Position numbers and translations under genes: made by a program. Positions 6,956 to 15,158 of a stretch of DNA of 20,347 bases are shown piece by piece. The stretch lies in contig JALOKO010000009.1 in assembly GCA_025456495.1 (NCBI GenBank), positions 1-20,347 of the forward strand, in the 5' to 3' direction. The notes beneath the pieces were generated by a model. That model did not search any database. It was not told the origin of the DNA and saw nothing but the letters and a program-made list of their open reading frames with translations. This stretch comes from Bryobacterales bacterium (GTDB taxonomy: Bacteria; Acidobacteriota; Terriglobia; Bryobacterales; Bryobacteraceae). The stretch's first letter is position 1; each line of letters begins with the position of its first letter.

Positions 6956-8710
6956 ATGGCGCCCCTCAACAAGACCGCCTTTCACTTTAGCCAGCGCACC
7001 GAACTGCTGGACTTCCTGCTTGAGGTGTCGTCGCAGATTTCGCGCACCATCGAACTGGAACCCCTGCTGGAAACCATCGGCGGCATCATCAGCCAGGTGA
7101 TTCCCGGCAATCTGGTAGCCATCCTTCTTTACGACGAGGTCTCTGGCGAGTTGAAGTTGCGCCACGGCCAGGGGCACCGTGAGGAGTTGCTGCGCAGCCT
7201 CAGCATTCCCCTGGGCGAGGGCATCACCGGGGTTGCCGCGAAGGAGCGCAAGGCCATCGTCAGCGGTGACGTGCGCACGCATCCGCACTATCTGGCGGCG
7301 GTAGACGCAGTTCGCAGCGAGATTGCCGTGCCCATGGAGGCGGGCGGCAAACTGGTGGGCGTGATTGATGTGCAAAGCACCCAGTCCGATGCCTACACCG
7401 AATACGATCAGCTACTGCTGCAGTTGCTCTCCAGCCGCATCGCCTACGCAGTGGAAAACGCGCGGCTATACCAGCAGGCCGAACGGCAGAACGAAACGCT
7501 GAAGCACCTGGCCGAGATCGCCCAACAGGTGGGACTGCTGCTTGATCTGGATACCCTGCTGGGCAAGGTGGCCGGCATCCTGCATGGCTATGTCGCCTAT
7601 GCCTCGTTCAACATTTTCCTGGTGGACGAAGCGCATCAGATGTTGCGGCACCGCTTCAGTTTGCGCTACGACCAGCGTGTCCGCTTCGCCGACATCCCCA
7701 TCAACAAGGGAGTGACCGGACATACCTATCGTTCGCGCCAGATTACCCGCGTGGCCGACGCGCTACGCGATCCGCGCTTCATCGTCACGCAGCCCGATAT
7801 CCGCTCAGAGATCGCTGTCCCACTGATGGTGCAGGACAAGGTGGTGGGCATCCTTGATCTGGAAAGCGAGCAGTTGAATTACTTCACCGAAGACCATGTG
7901 CAACTGCTGACACTGCTAGCGCCGCAGTTGGCTATCGCGGTGGAGAACGCGCGGCTCTATGAAGAGCTTTCCCAACGGGAACGCACGATGGAGGCAGACC
8001 TGGAAGCGGCTCGCGAACTGCAGAGCTTTCTTCTGCCCCGCATCCCCATCGCGCGTCATGGGTTGGAAATCGAGGCCCGCCTGGCCGCCGCCCGCACCAT
8101 CAGCGGAGACCTGTACGACTACATGGAACTCGATGGCGGTAAGGTGCTGTTCGCCGTGGGTGACGTGAGTGGCAAGGGCGCGGCGGCGGCCCTCTATGGC
8201 GCCATGGTCAGCGGGTTGCTGCGTAGTCTGGCGCCCAGTGTGGGCAGTCCCCGGCAGATTCTCACCCTGTTGAACCAGTCCCTGCTGACGCGTCGCGTCC
8301 ATGCCCGCTACGTCACCATGATGCTGGCCGTCTGGGACCCTGCCCGGCGTGTGCTGCGGCTTGCCAATTCCGGTGGTCTTCCCCCGCTGATCGTCCGCCC
8401 CAGCGGGGTGGAGGACCCCCGTCTGGAAGGCCTGCCGCTGGGCTTGCTGGCCAAGGCGAGCTACGACGAAATCGAGATTGCCATGCACCCCGGAGACCTT
8501 GCCGTGTTTGTCTCCGATGGCGTGGCCGACCAGACCAATGCGGAGGAAGCGGACTATGGAAAGGAGCGTCTGGGCCAACTGTTGTTTGCCCACCGCGCCG
8601 ACAGTCTCCCTCTGCTGTGCGACACCGTTCTGGCCGATGTGACACGCTTCGCCGGCGGGGCGCCAGTCTTCGACGACCAAACCATCATCGCCCTGCGTGT
8701 GCAGTCCTGA
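6956..8710 (+). CDS. GAF-GAF-SpoIIE (PP2C-type) serine/threonine phosphatase
   Basis: A soluble 584-residue signalling protein. The first GAF domain spans about 20-165 (GEGITGVAAKERKAIVSGDV, EIAVPMEAGGKLVGVIDVQS) and the second about 185-340 with the parallel motifs NKGVTGHTYRSRQITRV and EIAVPLMVQDKVVGILDLES. A short helical linker (ELSQRERTMEADLEAARELQSFLLP) of the type that transmits signals leads into the SpoIIE phosphatase domain, about 365-582. Metal-binding positions are visible in ISGDLYD (Asp385), GDVSGKG (Asp403), FVSDGVAD and the final DDQT. Such proteins dephosphorylate anti-sigma-factor antagonists or similar targets in response to a small ligand or redox state sensed by GAF. No antagonist or anti-sigma gene is nearby, so the target is elsewhere. 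ATG 6956 follows deoC by 16 bases, but GGAGGA at 6921-6926 is too far away to serve as its ribosome-binding site. Confidence 0.92.
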   Translation: MAPLNKTAFHFSQRTELLDFLLEVSSQISRTIELEPLLETIGGIISQVIPGNLVAILLYDEVSGELKLRHGQGHREELLRSLSIPLGEGITGVAAKERKAIVSGDVRTHPHYLAAVDAVRSEIAVPMEAGGKLVGVIDVQSTQSDAYTEYDQLLLQLLSSRIAYAVENARLYQQAERQNETLKHLAEIAQQVGLLLDLDTLLGKVAGILHGYVAYASFNIFLVDEAHQMLRHRFSLRYDQRVRFADIPINKGVTGHTYRSRQITRVADALRDPRFIVTQPDIRSEIAVPLMVQDKVVGILDLESEQLNYFTEDHVQLLTLLAPQLAIAVENARLYEELSQRERTMEADLEAARELQSFLLPRIPIARHGLEIEARLAAARTISGDLYDYMELDGGKVLFAVGDVSGKGAAAALYGAMVSGLLRSLAPSVGSPRQILTLLNQSLLTRRVHARYVTMMLAVWDPARRVLRLANSGGLPPLIVRPSGVEDPRLEGLPLGLLAKASYDEIEIAMHPGDLAVFVSDGVADQTNAEEADYGKERLGQLLFAHRADSLPLLCDTVLADVTRFAGGAPVFDDQTIIALRVQS

Positions 8711-8775
8711 GCCGCCCAGCGCTAACCACGAATTGCGGAATACCCGCTGCGCTAGCGATCATCGAATGAGCAACC

Positions 8776-10077
8776 ATGCCAAGTTCTCAAGTTCTTTCCG
8801 CGCCGTTCTCGTCGTCGATGGTCCCCTTCACCAATCCGCCATTCGCCTATCGGGACGGTCACCTGTACTGCGAGGACGTTGCCTTGAAGGACCTGGCGGC
8901 AGGCGCGGGCACGCCCTGCTATGTCTACGCGGCCAATGGCATCCGCGATCGCTTCCGCGCCTACCAGGCGGCCTTTCAGCAGATGCCGCACCGGATCTGC
9001 TACGCCGTGAAGGCCAATTCGAACTTGGCCATCCTGCGCCTGCTGGCAGAGCTGGGTGCTGGCTTTGACATCGTCTCCGCGGGGGAGTTGTATCGGGTGA
9101 TGCAGGCTGGGGGGAACCCTGGCGCCGTGGTGTTTTCCGGCGTTGGCAAGACTCGCGACGAGATGGCCTATGCACTCCACGCGGGAATCCACAGCTTCAA
9201 TTGCGAGTCAGCGCCGGAACTGGAACTGCTGGCGACGGTCGCGCGCGCCAAGGGCTTGCGTGCGCGCTGCTCCTTGCGGGTGAACCCGGATGTCGACGCA
9301 AAGACGCACCCCTACATCTCCACCGGGCTCCGTGAACATAAGTTCGGCATTGCCATGGACGAGGCGCTTGACCTGTACCGGCGCTTCCAGGACGAACCAG
9401 CGCTGGAGTGGATCGGCGTCAGTTGCCACATCGGCAGCCAATTGCTGGATGTCAGCCCCCTTGCCGAGGCCGCTGAAAAACTCGTTGCCTTCGTCGCTAC
9501 GCTGCGTGCGAACGGCATCGCCATCCAGGAGGTGGACATCGGTGGCGGCGTGGGCGTGCGCTATCACGAAGGCGAGGCGGCGCCGGAGCTGAGTGTGTAT
9601 GGCCAGCGTCTGCTGCAGGCCTTTGCTGGCGCTGAGCTGACGATTGTGGCAGAGCCGGGCCGGTCACTGGTGGCGGAGGCGGGCGTGCTGCTATCGCAGG
9701 TGTTGTATGTGAAGACATCGGGCGAGCGCGAGTTCGTCATCACCGACGCAGCCATGAACGACCTCATCCGCCCGGCGCTCTACGATGCGCACCACGAGAT
9801 TGTGCCCGTACACTGGCAACCGCGCCCGGCGATGGTGGCCGATGTGGTGGGTCCGGTGTGTGAGAGCGGCGACTTCTTCGCGCGCAACCGCCAGATGTCC
9901 GTGGTGGAGCCAGGCGAGTTGGTGGCGGTGTGCACGGCGGGGGCCTATGGCTTTGTGCAGTCTTCGAACTACAACACGCGTCCGCGCCCTGCGGAGGTGC
10001 TGGTGGATGGCGCCCGTTGGCGCGTGGTGAGGGAACGCGAGACGCTGGCGCAACTCATCGCCGGGGAAACGGTCTAG
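8776..10077 (+). CDS. lysA: Diaminopimelate decarboxylase
   Basis: This PLP enzyme decarboxylates meso-diaminopimelate to L-lysine, the last step of lysine synthesis, in the cytoplasm. The 433-residue protein has the group IV alanine-racemase-fold barrel followed by a beta domain. ICYAVKANSN contains the PLP Lys79, GAGFDIVSAGEL follows, and CHIGSQ, VDIGGGVGVRY and AEPGRSLVAEAG hold the phosphate-binding loops. GPVCESGDFFA contains the active-site Cys contributed across the dimer, and AGAYGFVQSSNYNTRPRPAEVLV closes the beta domain. All expected motifs are intact. ATG 8776 is the first start in frame; ATG 8818, fourteen codons later, would give a more usual N-terminus just ahead of PFAYRDGHLYCEDV. 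Neither has a clear Shine-Dalgarno. No other dap genes are adjacent. Confidence 0.95.
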   Translation: MPSSQVLSAPFSSSMVPFTNPPFAYRDGHLYCEDVALKDLAAGAGTPCYVYAANGIRDRFRAYQAAFQQMPHRICYAVKANSNLAILRLLAELGAGFDIVSAGELYRVMQAGGNPGAVVFSGVGKTRDEMAYALHAGIHSFNCESAPELELLATVARAKGLRARCSLRVNPDVDAKTHPYISTGLREHKFGIAMDEALDLYRRFQDEPALEWIGVSCHIGSQLLDVSPLAEAAEKLVAFVATLRANGIAIQEVDIGGGVGVRYHEGEAAPELSVYGQRLLQAFAGAELTIVAEPGRSLVAEAGVLLSQVLYVKTSGEREFVITDAAMNDLIRPALYDAHHEIVPVHWQPRPAMVADVVGPVCESGDFFARNRQMSVVEPGELVAVCTAGAYGFVQSSNYNTRPRPAEVLVDGARWRVVRERETLAQLIAGETV

Positions 10078-10133
10078 GGGCCGCGTGCGGATCTGGCCGA
10101 AGCGGCGCGGATTCCAAGGGCCTTGCAGTCCGT

Positions 10134-10148
10134 GATGATACGATCATC
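10134..10148. promoter_or_regulatory. Inverted repeat immediately upstream of the ATPase start
   Basis: GATGAT (10134-10139) and ATCATC (10143-10148) form a perfect 6-bp inverted repeat around ACG and end two bases before the ATG at 10151. TACGAT (10139-10144) inside it resembles a -10 box that would place the transcript start at or near the ATG, giving a leaderless message. No -35 hexamer is found at a normal distance. The repeat could be an operator for autoregulation of the two-gene module. Confidence 0.35.
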
Positions 10149-10150
10149 CT

Positions 10151-11680
10151 ATGCTCACCCGCCTGAAGATTGATGGGTTCAAAAACCTGGTGGGCGTCGA
10201 CCTGCATTTTGGCCCCTTTACCTGTATTGTCGGTCCCAATGGCATTGGTAAATCGAACGTCCTGGATGCCATCGCGTTCTTGAGCGCAATGTCTCGGGAA
10301 CCGTTCCACGAAGCCGCCCTGAAGGTGCGTAGCGATTCCGGTAGGCATGGAGATATCCGGCATCTATTTCATCGGTCTGGTGACAGCACTATCGACACAA
10401 TGCGATTTGAGGCCGAGATGTTGGTTCCCGCCACTGGAGTGGATGACCTGGGGCAACCAGCAACGGCCACCATCACGTCATTGCGCTACGTGCTGGAGTT
10501 GCGGCTTCGTAGCGGCTACCAGGGAGGATCCGATAGTCCGCTAGAGCTGGCGCATGAGTCCTTGGAGCCCATCAAGCTGGGTGATGTTGCGGAGAACCTT
10601 CACTTCGAACACTCTGTGAAGTGGCGGAAGTCTGTAGCCTCTGGGCGAAGATCTGGCAAGTCCACTGCCTCAGGCAAGACATCTGGCTCTGAGTTCATCT
10701 CCACCAAGATTGACTCCGATAAGCGCTACATCCGTTTGCATCAGGATAACCGTCAGGGAAGGCCGCGCGATCTTCTGGCGTCGCTATTGCCAAGAACCGT
10801 ACTTTCTTCAACTAATGCGGTTGAGAGCCCTACGGCAACGCTTGCACGCAAAGAAATGGAGAGCTGGCGCATCTTGCAGTTAGAACCCTCGCTGCTTAGA
10901 GAACCGGACTCATTCAATTCACAACCACAGATCTCGGCCCGCGGTGAGCACATGGCGGCGACGCTCTATCGTATGGCTGGGGGTTCCCTCAACGGCTTTG
11001 TCGAGAGTTCCGAGTCGGACGACGAATCTGGCAACGTCTACGCTAGGATTGCCAATCGGCTTGCGGAGCTCTACGAAGATGTACAGACGCTTTGGGTGGA
11101 TCGCGACGAAAAGCGAGAACTACTCACCGTCTGCGTTCGCACCAGGAATCAGGAGACTTTCCCAGCGCGCGCTCTCTCTGACGGAACTCTTCGATTTCTT
11201 GCCCTTAGCATTCTGGAAGCCGATGACCGTGCGCAGGGCTTGGTGTGTTTAGAGGAGCCGGAGAATGGGATTCATCCGTTTCGCATTCCATACATGATCC
11301 AGTTGCTCACCGATATGGCCGTGGACACGCAGGATAGCGTTTCCACTTTTAACCCGCTGCGACAGGTAATCATCAACACGCATTCGCCGATCGTTGCGTC
11401 GAATGTTCCAGCCCAAAGCCTGCTGGTAGCAGTGCCTCGCAAGGTTGCCGAATCCGGGAAGGTACGCAAGTTTGTGGACTTCCAGTGCGTGAAAGACACC
11501 TGGCGGCACAAAGGGGGCCTTTCGGCTGCGGTTGCGCAAGGGGAGTTGCAAACCTACCTGCAGGCCGTGCATCGTGAGGAGCCAGCCGCCCAGACAAGCG
11601 AGGTTGCAGCAAGAACAGTGAAAGCGCTGTTCGGGAACCCGTCGCAGATGCGTTTGTGGGGGCCAAGCGGCCAATCATGA
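10151..11680 (+). CDS. AAA/ABC-type ATPase of the AAA_21/OLD-like class, first gene of a two-gene module
   Basis: A 509-residue SMC/RecF-like ATPase. The N-terminus (LTRLKIDGFKNLVGVDLHF) is the standard opening of this class, and GPNGIGKSN (28-36) is the Walker A loop with Lys34. An insertion, roughly 45-320, separates the two halves of the nucleotide-binding domain and includes a Ser/Gly/Lys-rich low-complexity stretch (about 157-180). ALSDGTLRFLAL is the signature-motif equivalent and LVCLEEPENGIHP is Walker B with the catalytic acidic pair (Glu368 and Glu369). INTHSPIVASNV is the switch His region. Such ATPases pair with nucleases or TOPRIM proteins in anti-phage modules such as PARIS and OLD/Gabija. 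The stop overlaps the next start (ATGA), so the two are translationally coupled. Base composition looks somewhat less GC-rich than in lysA or deoC, and no Shine-Dalgarno is seen. Function as defence is inference. Confidence 0.85.
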   Translation: MLTRLKIDGFKNLVGVDLHFGPFTCIVGPNGIGKSNVLDAIAFLSAMSREPFHEAALKVRSDSGRHGDIRHLFHRSGDSTIDTMRFEAEMLVPATGVDDLGQPATATITSLRYVLELRLRSGYQGGSDSPLELAHESLEPIKLGDVAENLHFEHSVKWRKSVASGRRSGKSTASGKTSGSEFISTKIDSDKRYIRLHQDNRQGRPRDLLASLLPRTVLSSTNAVESPTATLARKEMESWRILQLEPSLLREPDSFNSQPQISARGEHMAATLYRMAGGSLNGFVESSESDDESGNVYARIANRLAELYEDVQTLWVDRDEKRELLTVCVRTRNQETFPARALSDGTLRFLALSILEADDRAQGLVCLEEPENGIHPFRIPYMIQLLTDMAVDTQDSVSTFNPLRQVIINTHSPIVASNVPAQSLLVAVPRKVAESGKVRKFVDFQCVKDTWRHKGGLSAAVAQGELQTYLQAVHREEPAAQTSEVAARTVKALFGNPSQMRLWGPSGQS

Positions 11681-12342
11681 GAATTCGCTACACCCTGCTG
11701 ACCGACGGTTCGTCTGACCGGGTGCTCCTGACGATCATTGACTGGTTGTTGGCCCAGTTGCCCTTTTCGGTAGAGTTCCAATCCCAGTGGGCAGATCCCG
11801 CGGCGGTAAACAACAGGGGAAATGGTCTGGAATCGCGGATTCGAGAATCCCACTCGAAGTATCCCTGCGACTTGTTGGTGGTCCATCGCGACAGCGAATC
11901 CATTCCCCACGACACTCGCACCGAAGAAGTTGAGCGGGCGCTGAATAGCGCTGGGCTGGCTCACCAGGTGTATGCCATCGCAGTGCCAGTGCGCATGACG
12001 GAGGCGTGGTTTCTGTTCGATGAGTCTGCCATTCGCAAAGCAGCCGGGAATCCGAATGGCCGAGTGAGCCTGAGTCTCCCGCCGTTGCATCAGTGCGAGT
12101 CTTTGCGTGACCCTAAGCAACACTTATACGACACACTCCGCCTTGCCTCTGGGCTGTCTGCTCGCCGTGCCAAGAAGTTTCGTCCATCCGCCGCAGTGTA
12201 TCGCCTGGCGCAAGAAATCGAGGATTTCCGGCCCCTTCGGACGCTGGCTGCCTTCGCGCAGTTTGAGCAGAGTCTTTCGCGCGCCCTGGATCAGCTGCGT
12301 GGGCGCGAGTCTGTTTCCGGCGGGGTGGAAAGGCGGCGGTAG
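11677..12342 (+). CDS. TOPRIM-like/DUF4276-like partner protein of the upstream ATPase
   Basis: A 221-residue protein starting at ATG 11677, four bases inside the ATPase gene. The N-terminal strand and acidic turn (MRIRYTLLTDGSSDRVLL, with Asp10 and Asp14) and the later LLVVHRDSE strand (Asp72 and Glu74) have the spacing of an acidic metal site in a TOPRIM-like fold. VPVRMTEAWFLFDESAIRKAAGNPNG (104 onward) is a further conserved-looking block with Glu109. The C-terminal third is helical and basic (LSARRAKKFRPSAAVYRLAQEIEDF). I recognise the general type as a small protein that recurs beside ATPases of this class and compare it with DUF4276/RloB-like proteins, but I cannot name the family with certainty. 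A nuclease or effector role switched by the ATPase is inferred from pairing and the acidic residues. It ends 33 bases from the convergent ABC permease gene. Confidence 0.65.
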   Translation: MRIRYTLLTDGSSDRVLLTIIDWLLAQLPFSVEFQSQWADPAAVNNRGNGLESRIRESHSKYPCDLLVVHRDSESIPHDTRTEEVERALNSAGLAHQVYAIAVPVRMTEAWFLFDESAIRKAAGNPNGRVSLSLPPLHQCESLRDPKQHLYDTLRLASGLSARRAKKFRPSAAVYRLAQEIEDFRPLRTLAAFAQFEQSLSRALDQLRGRESVSGGVERRR

Positions 12343-12375
12343 TACGTTCAGGAGACGTCAGTGGCATACGGTGAC

Positions 12376-13284
12376 CTAGCGGTCCTGCCGGGCAAACAAC
12401 AGCCACGCCGCCAGCAGGCAGGCTGCGGCGAAAAGCGCGGAGCTTTGCAGTAAGGGGGTAGCATCGGTAGGCTCGCCGCTCACCAGCGTCAGCAGCAGGG
12501 CGCCTAGTTCGTATACCTTCGGTACCGCCAGGTAGGCAGCCTTCCACAGGTTGCGCGCGAAGGTGGAGGGCAGCAGGCGGATGGCCAGGTCCTGCTGCGC
12601 GAGGATGGGGCTGAAGACCATGGCGACGAAGGTGACGATCATGGCCACGGCGCTGTTGCCGGTGAGCACGGTCACCAGCATCACCAGGGCCATCAAGACG
12701 CTGAAGACGAAGCCCGTCACGGGAATCGCCCAGAGGAACTGCGGGTTCCAGAAGCCGGACTTTGCACCCAGAATGAGCCAACTGCCGCCGATGAGCAGAA
12801 CGACGTTTGCCGCGATCAACAGCACGGAACCCAGGTAGCGGGCGGCCAGGATGAGCCCGCGTGGCACCGGCCGAGCCAGCAGCAGTTCCGCGCGACCGGG
12901 TTCGAAAAGCGAGGCGCTGAGACCCGCACAGACGAACACGCCCACGAAGGTGGACACCCCGTAGAGGAAGGCCGCAATGGCGCCTTGGATGTAGCCCACA
13001 AAGGCTTGCAGGCGGTCGGCGCTGCCGGTGCTCATGGCCTCCTGCCCGAAGAGGCTGATGGTGGCTTTGGCGCCGGAGACGATATCGATTTCCAGCACGA
13101 ACGCCAGGAAGGCCAGCACGAAGGCGGTGGAGCCGTAAATGCCCCACACAATGCGGCGCGCGAAGGCTTCGCGGATGGTATCCGCCAGTAGCGCATAGAA
13201 GGCCAGCGCCAGGTGGAGGGGCAGGCTGCGTTCCGGCGGCGCGTCCGCGTCGATGGTCGCCCGTCGCTGCAGGGAGTCAGGCAT
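12376..13284 (-). CDS. ABC-2 type transporter permease
   Basis: A 302-residue integral membrane protein with about six hydrophobic segments: roughly 47-66, 90-125, 147-173, 184-208, 212-230 and 282-300. The cytoplasmic N-terminus (FYALLADTIREAFARRI) and the GLSASLFEPGRAELLLARPVPRG coupling segment after the second membrane region are typical of the NosY/CcmB-like ABC-2 permease group. With the ATPase encoded just upstream it should form an exporter or a membrane-remodelling complex; the substrate is unknown. Its ATG (13284) lies eight bases inside the end of the ATPase gene, so the two are translationally coupled and made in fixed ratio. The stop faces the end of the TOPRIM-like gene with only 33 bases between, and I see no clear terminator hairpin there. 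Confidence 0.88.
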   Translation of the reverse strand: MPDSLQRRATIDADAPPERSLPLHLALAFYALLADTIREAFARRIVWGIYGSTAFVLAFLAFVLEIDIVSGAKATISLFGQEAMSTGSADRLQAFVGYIQGAIAAFLYGVSTFVGVFVCAGLSASLFEPGRAELLLARPVPRGLILAARYLGSVLLIAANVVLLIGGSWLILGAKSGFWNPQFLWAIPVTGFVFSVLMALVMLVTVLTGNSAVAMIVTFVAMVFSPILAQQDLAIRLLPSTFARNLWKAAYLAVPKVYELGALLLTLVSGEPTDATPLLQSSALFAAACLLAAWLLFARQDR

Positions 13285-14182
13285 CCAGGCGCGCCTCCTG
13301 GCCGCCGATGGCCTGCAGGAAGACCTGCTCCAAGGTGCTCTGGCAGCGCTCTACCTGCACGATCAGCTTGCCCTCGGCGCGCAGCGCATCAATGGCCGCG
13401 TTTGTGCTGGCAAGATCAGGAAAGGCTGCCTCCGTGGCGGCGGCGTGCGCCGTTTGGGTGCCGGCCTGCTGATAGAGGACGCGGAATCCGGCCTGTCGCG
13501 TGAGTTCCGCCACATTGCCGCGCAGCCGCAATTTGCCTCGATGCAGAATGGCTACGTCGCGGCAGAACAATTCCACCTCGGCCAGGATGTGGGAGTTCAG
13601 GAACACGGTGACGCCGCGATCGTTTAGTCGCTGCAGCACCTCGCGCATCTCGGCGCGGCCGACGGGGTCAACGCCATCAGTGGGCTCGTCCAGCATCAGC
13701 AGCGAGGGCCTGCCCAACATGGCCTGAGCCAGTCCGATGCGCTGCACCATGCCCTTGGAGTAGTTGGCCAGGCGCACGTCTTTCCAGGTACGCATGGCCA
13801 CCAGGTCCAGCACCTCCTCTACCATGGCCCGCAGCGCGCTGCCGTGAAAGCCCGCCAGTTGCCCCTGCATGCGTAGCAGTGACCATCCGGTGTGGTAGTT
13901 GGGGAAGCGGCCGCCCTCAGGGAGGTAGCCGACACGGGTGCGGGCCTGGAAGCGTCCAGCAGGTTGGCCCAACAAAAAAGCCTCACCGGCATCGGCCCGC
14001 GCCAGCCCCAGCAGAATCTTCACCAGCGTGGTTTTACCGGCGCCATTGGCCCCTAGTAGGCCGAAGGTGCTGCCGGGCTCCACGGTGAGAGAGACGCCGC
14101 GCAAGGCCTCCACCCGCCGACGGCGCAGCGGCAGCGCGTAGGTTTTGTGGAGGTTGCGAACGTCAATGGCGGCGGTGGACAT
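13277..14182 (-). CDS. ABC transporter ATP-binding protein
   Basis: The 301-residue product is a complete ABC ATPase. Residues 5-20 form the opening strand, GANGAGKTT (44-52) is Walker A with Lys50, and VGYLPEGG around 84-91 holds the Q-loop region, here with Pro-Glu instead of Gln as in NatA/NosF-type proteins. ANYSKGMVQRIGLAQAML (139-156) is the signature, with YSKGM in place of LSGGQ as is usual in this subfamily. LLMLDEPTDGVDP (161-173) is Walker B with the D-loop, and LNSHIL holds the switch His. A C-terminal domain of about 80 residues follows, ending in LEQVFLQAIGG as in ABC-2 exporters. It partners the overlapping permease. ATG 14182 is 18 bases after the stop of the TPR-like gene, so all three may be cotranscribed. 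Confidence 0.92.
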   Translation of the reverse strand: MSTAAIDVRNLHKTYALPLRRRRVEALRGVSLTVEPGSTFGLLGANGAGKTTLVKILLGLARADAGEAFLLGQPAGRFQARTRVGYLPEGGRFPNYHTGWSLLRMQGQLAGFHGSALRAMVEEVLDLVAMRTWKDVRLANYSKGMVQRIGLAQAMLGRPSLLMLDEPTDGVDPVGRAEMREVLQRLNDRGVTVFLNSHILAEVELFCRDVAILHRGKLRLRGNVAELTRQAGFRVLYQQAGTQTAHAAATEAAFPDLASTNAAIDALRAEGKLIVQVERCQSTLEQVFLQAIGGQEARLDA

Positions 14183-14200
14183 AGGGATGGGGGCATGCGC

Positions 14201-15148
14201 CTACATCTCCATTAGGCCACGAACCTGGCGGCTGACACGTGCGCTTGATTCGGTGGGAGCGGGAAGAGACTCCAGGAAGTGGATGAATTCGGGTGCTGCC
14301 TGGATGGGGCCGAAGTCGGCGTCGGATTCCAGGTGCTCCCGCGAGAGCTTCGCTCCTGCGTTCGCTGCCCGCTCAAGCCAATCGATTGCTGCGGTCGCGT
14401 TGGCCTGCGAGGCTTCGAACGTGGCCATGTGGTAGTAAGCGTGAGGGGCGCGCTGTCGCTTCTGCGAAAGTCGACGAACATACGCGCGGTCAACCCAAGA
14501 GGACTTGGATCGTTTGCTTACCCCCGGAGCGGGCGCCGACACAACGATGCGCGATGGCTGCACCGAGAGAGGAATCATGTCCTCATACCCGTCCACCAGC
14601 ATCTGGAACGCACCGTCGCTGATGCCGCCTGGGAACAGCATGCGCTGCACGGCGACGGCGTCCGGTTGTCCTTCTAGCGTGTCGATGGCGGCGCGGATGG
14701 CGAAGGGTTCCGCCAGGCGGTCGTCGGCGGAAATGGCGATTCCCGCATGACGCCGGGCATTGTCAAAGTTACGCCGGGACAGTTCCTCCAGCGCGGCAGA
14801 AATGGCCTTGTGGGCAATGGCACGCAAGCGCTCTGTTGCCTCGACGATCGGCTGATAGTGCCGCTCTCCCTGGTCGTCGAACCACAGCTCAAAGGCAGGG
14901 CGAGCGGGTAGCGCTTCGGGCAGCTTAGTGAACCGTCCAGACGCTTCCAGATCCTCCAACTCTGCGATTCCGATCTCCGTTGCACCGTAAAGCACTCCAT
15001 CCCATTCCCGAAAGGGAGGCACTAAGTGGCCATGCGGTTCCTGGCGCGCGCGATATACCGGCGGCACAATCACCGGTAGCATCTCCGGGACGATCTGTTC
15101 GGCAAAGCCCACAATCTCAAGCGACTGTATCTGCTGTGGTTGGGCCAT
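14201..15148 (-). CDS. Uncharacterised TPR-like protein
   Basis: A 315-residue soluble protein that I do not recognise as a named family. The first 100 residues contain PPVYRARQEPHGHLVPPF and an acidic segment (EIGIAELEDLEASG). Residues of about 110-170 form helix pairs of the TPR kind (AISAALEELSRRNFDNARRHAGIAISADDRLAEPFAIRAAID), and the C-terminus (HAYYHMATFEASQANATAAIDWLERAANAG, then DADFGPIQAAPEFIHFLESL) matches the terminal repeat typical of TPR proteins. A basic Ser/Lys-rich linker lies between. TPR proteins are interaction scaffolds, so a partner is expected; the small gene directly upstream is the natural candidate. ATG 15148 was chosen because AGGA at a suitable distance precedes it and overlaps the stop of that upstream gene, 10 bases away. 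A TTG start 16 codons earlier would overlap it. Confidence 0.6.
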   Translation of the reverse strand: MAQPQQIQSLEIVGFAEQIVPEMLPVIVPPVYRARQEPHGHLVPPFREWDGVLYGATEIGIAELEDLEASGRFTKLPEALPARPAFELWFDDQGERHYQPIVEATERLRAIAHKAISAALEELSRRNFDNARRHAGIAISADDRLAEPFAIRAAIDTLEGQPDAVAVQRMLFPGGISDGAFQMLVDGYEDMIPLSVQPSRIVVSAPAPGVSKRSKSSWVDRAYVRRLSQKRQRAPHAYYHMATFEASQANATAAIDWLERAANAGAKLSREHLESDADFGPIQAAPEFIHFLESLPAPTESSARVSRQVRGLMEM

Positions 15149-15158
15149 CTCGTAAATC

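Noticed and set aside
12113..13147. A 344-codon minus-strand frame
   Set aside because: Out-of-frame reading of the ABC permease gene; its translation is Arg/His/Gly-rich and it also crosses the end of the TOPRIM-like gene.
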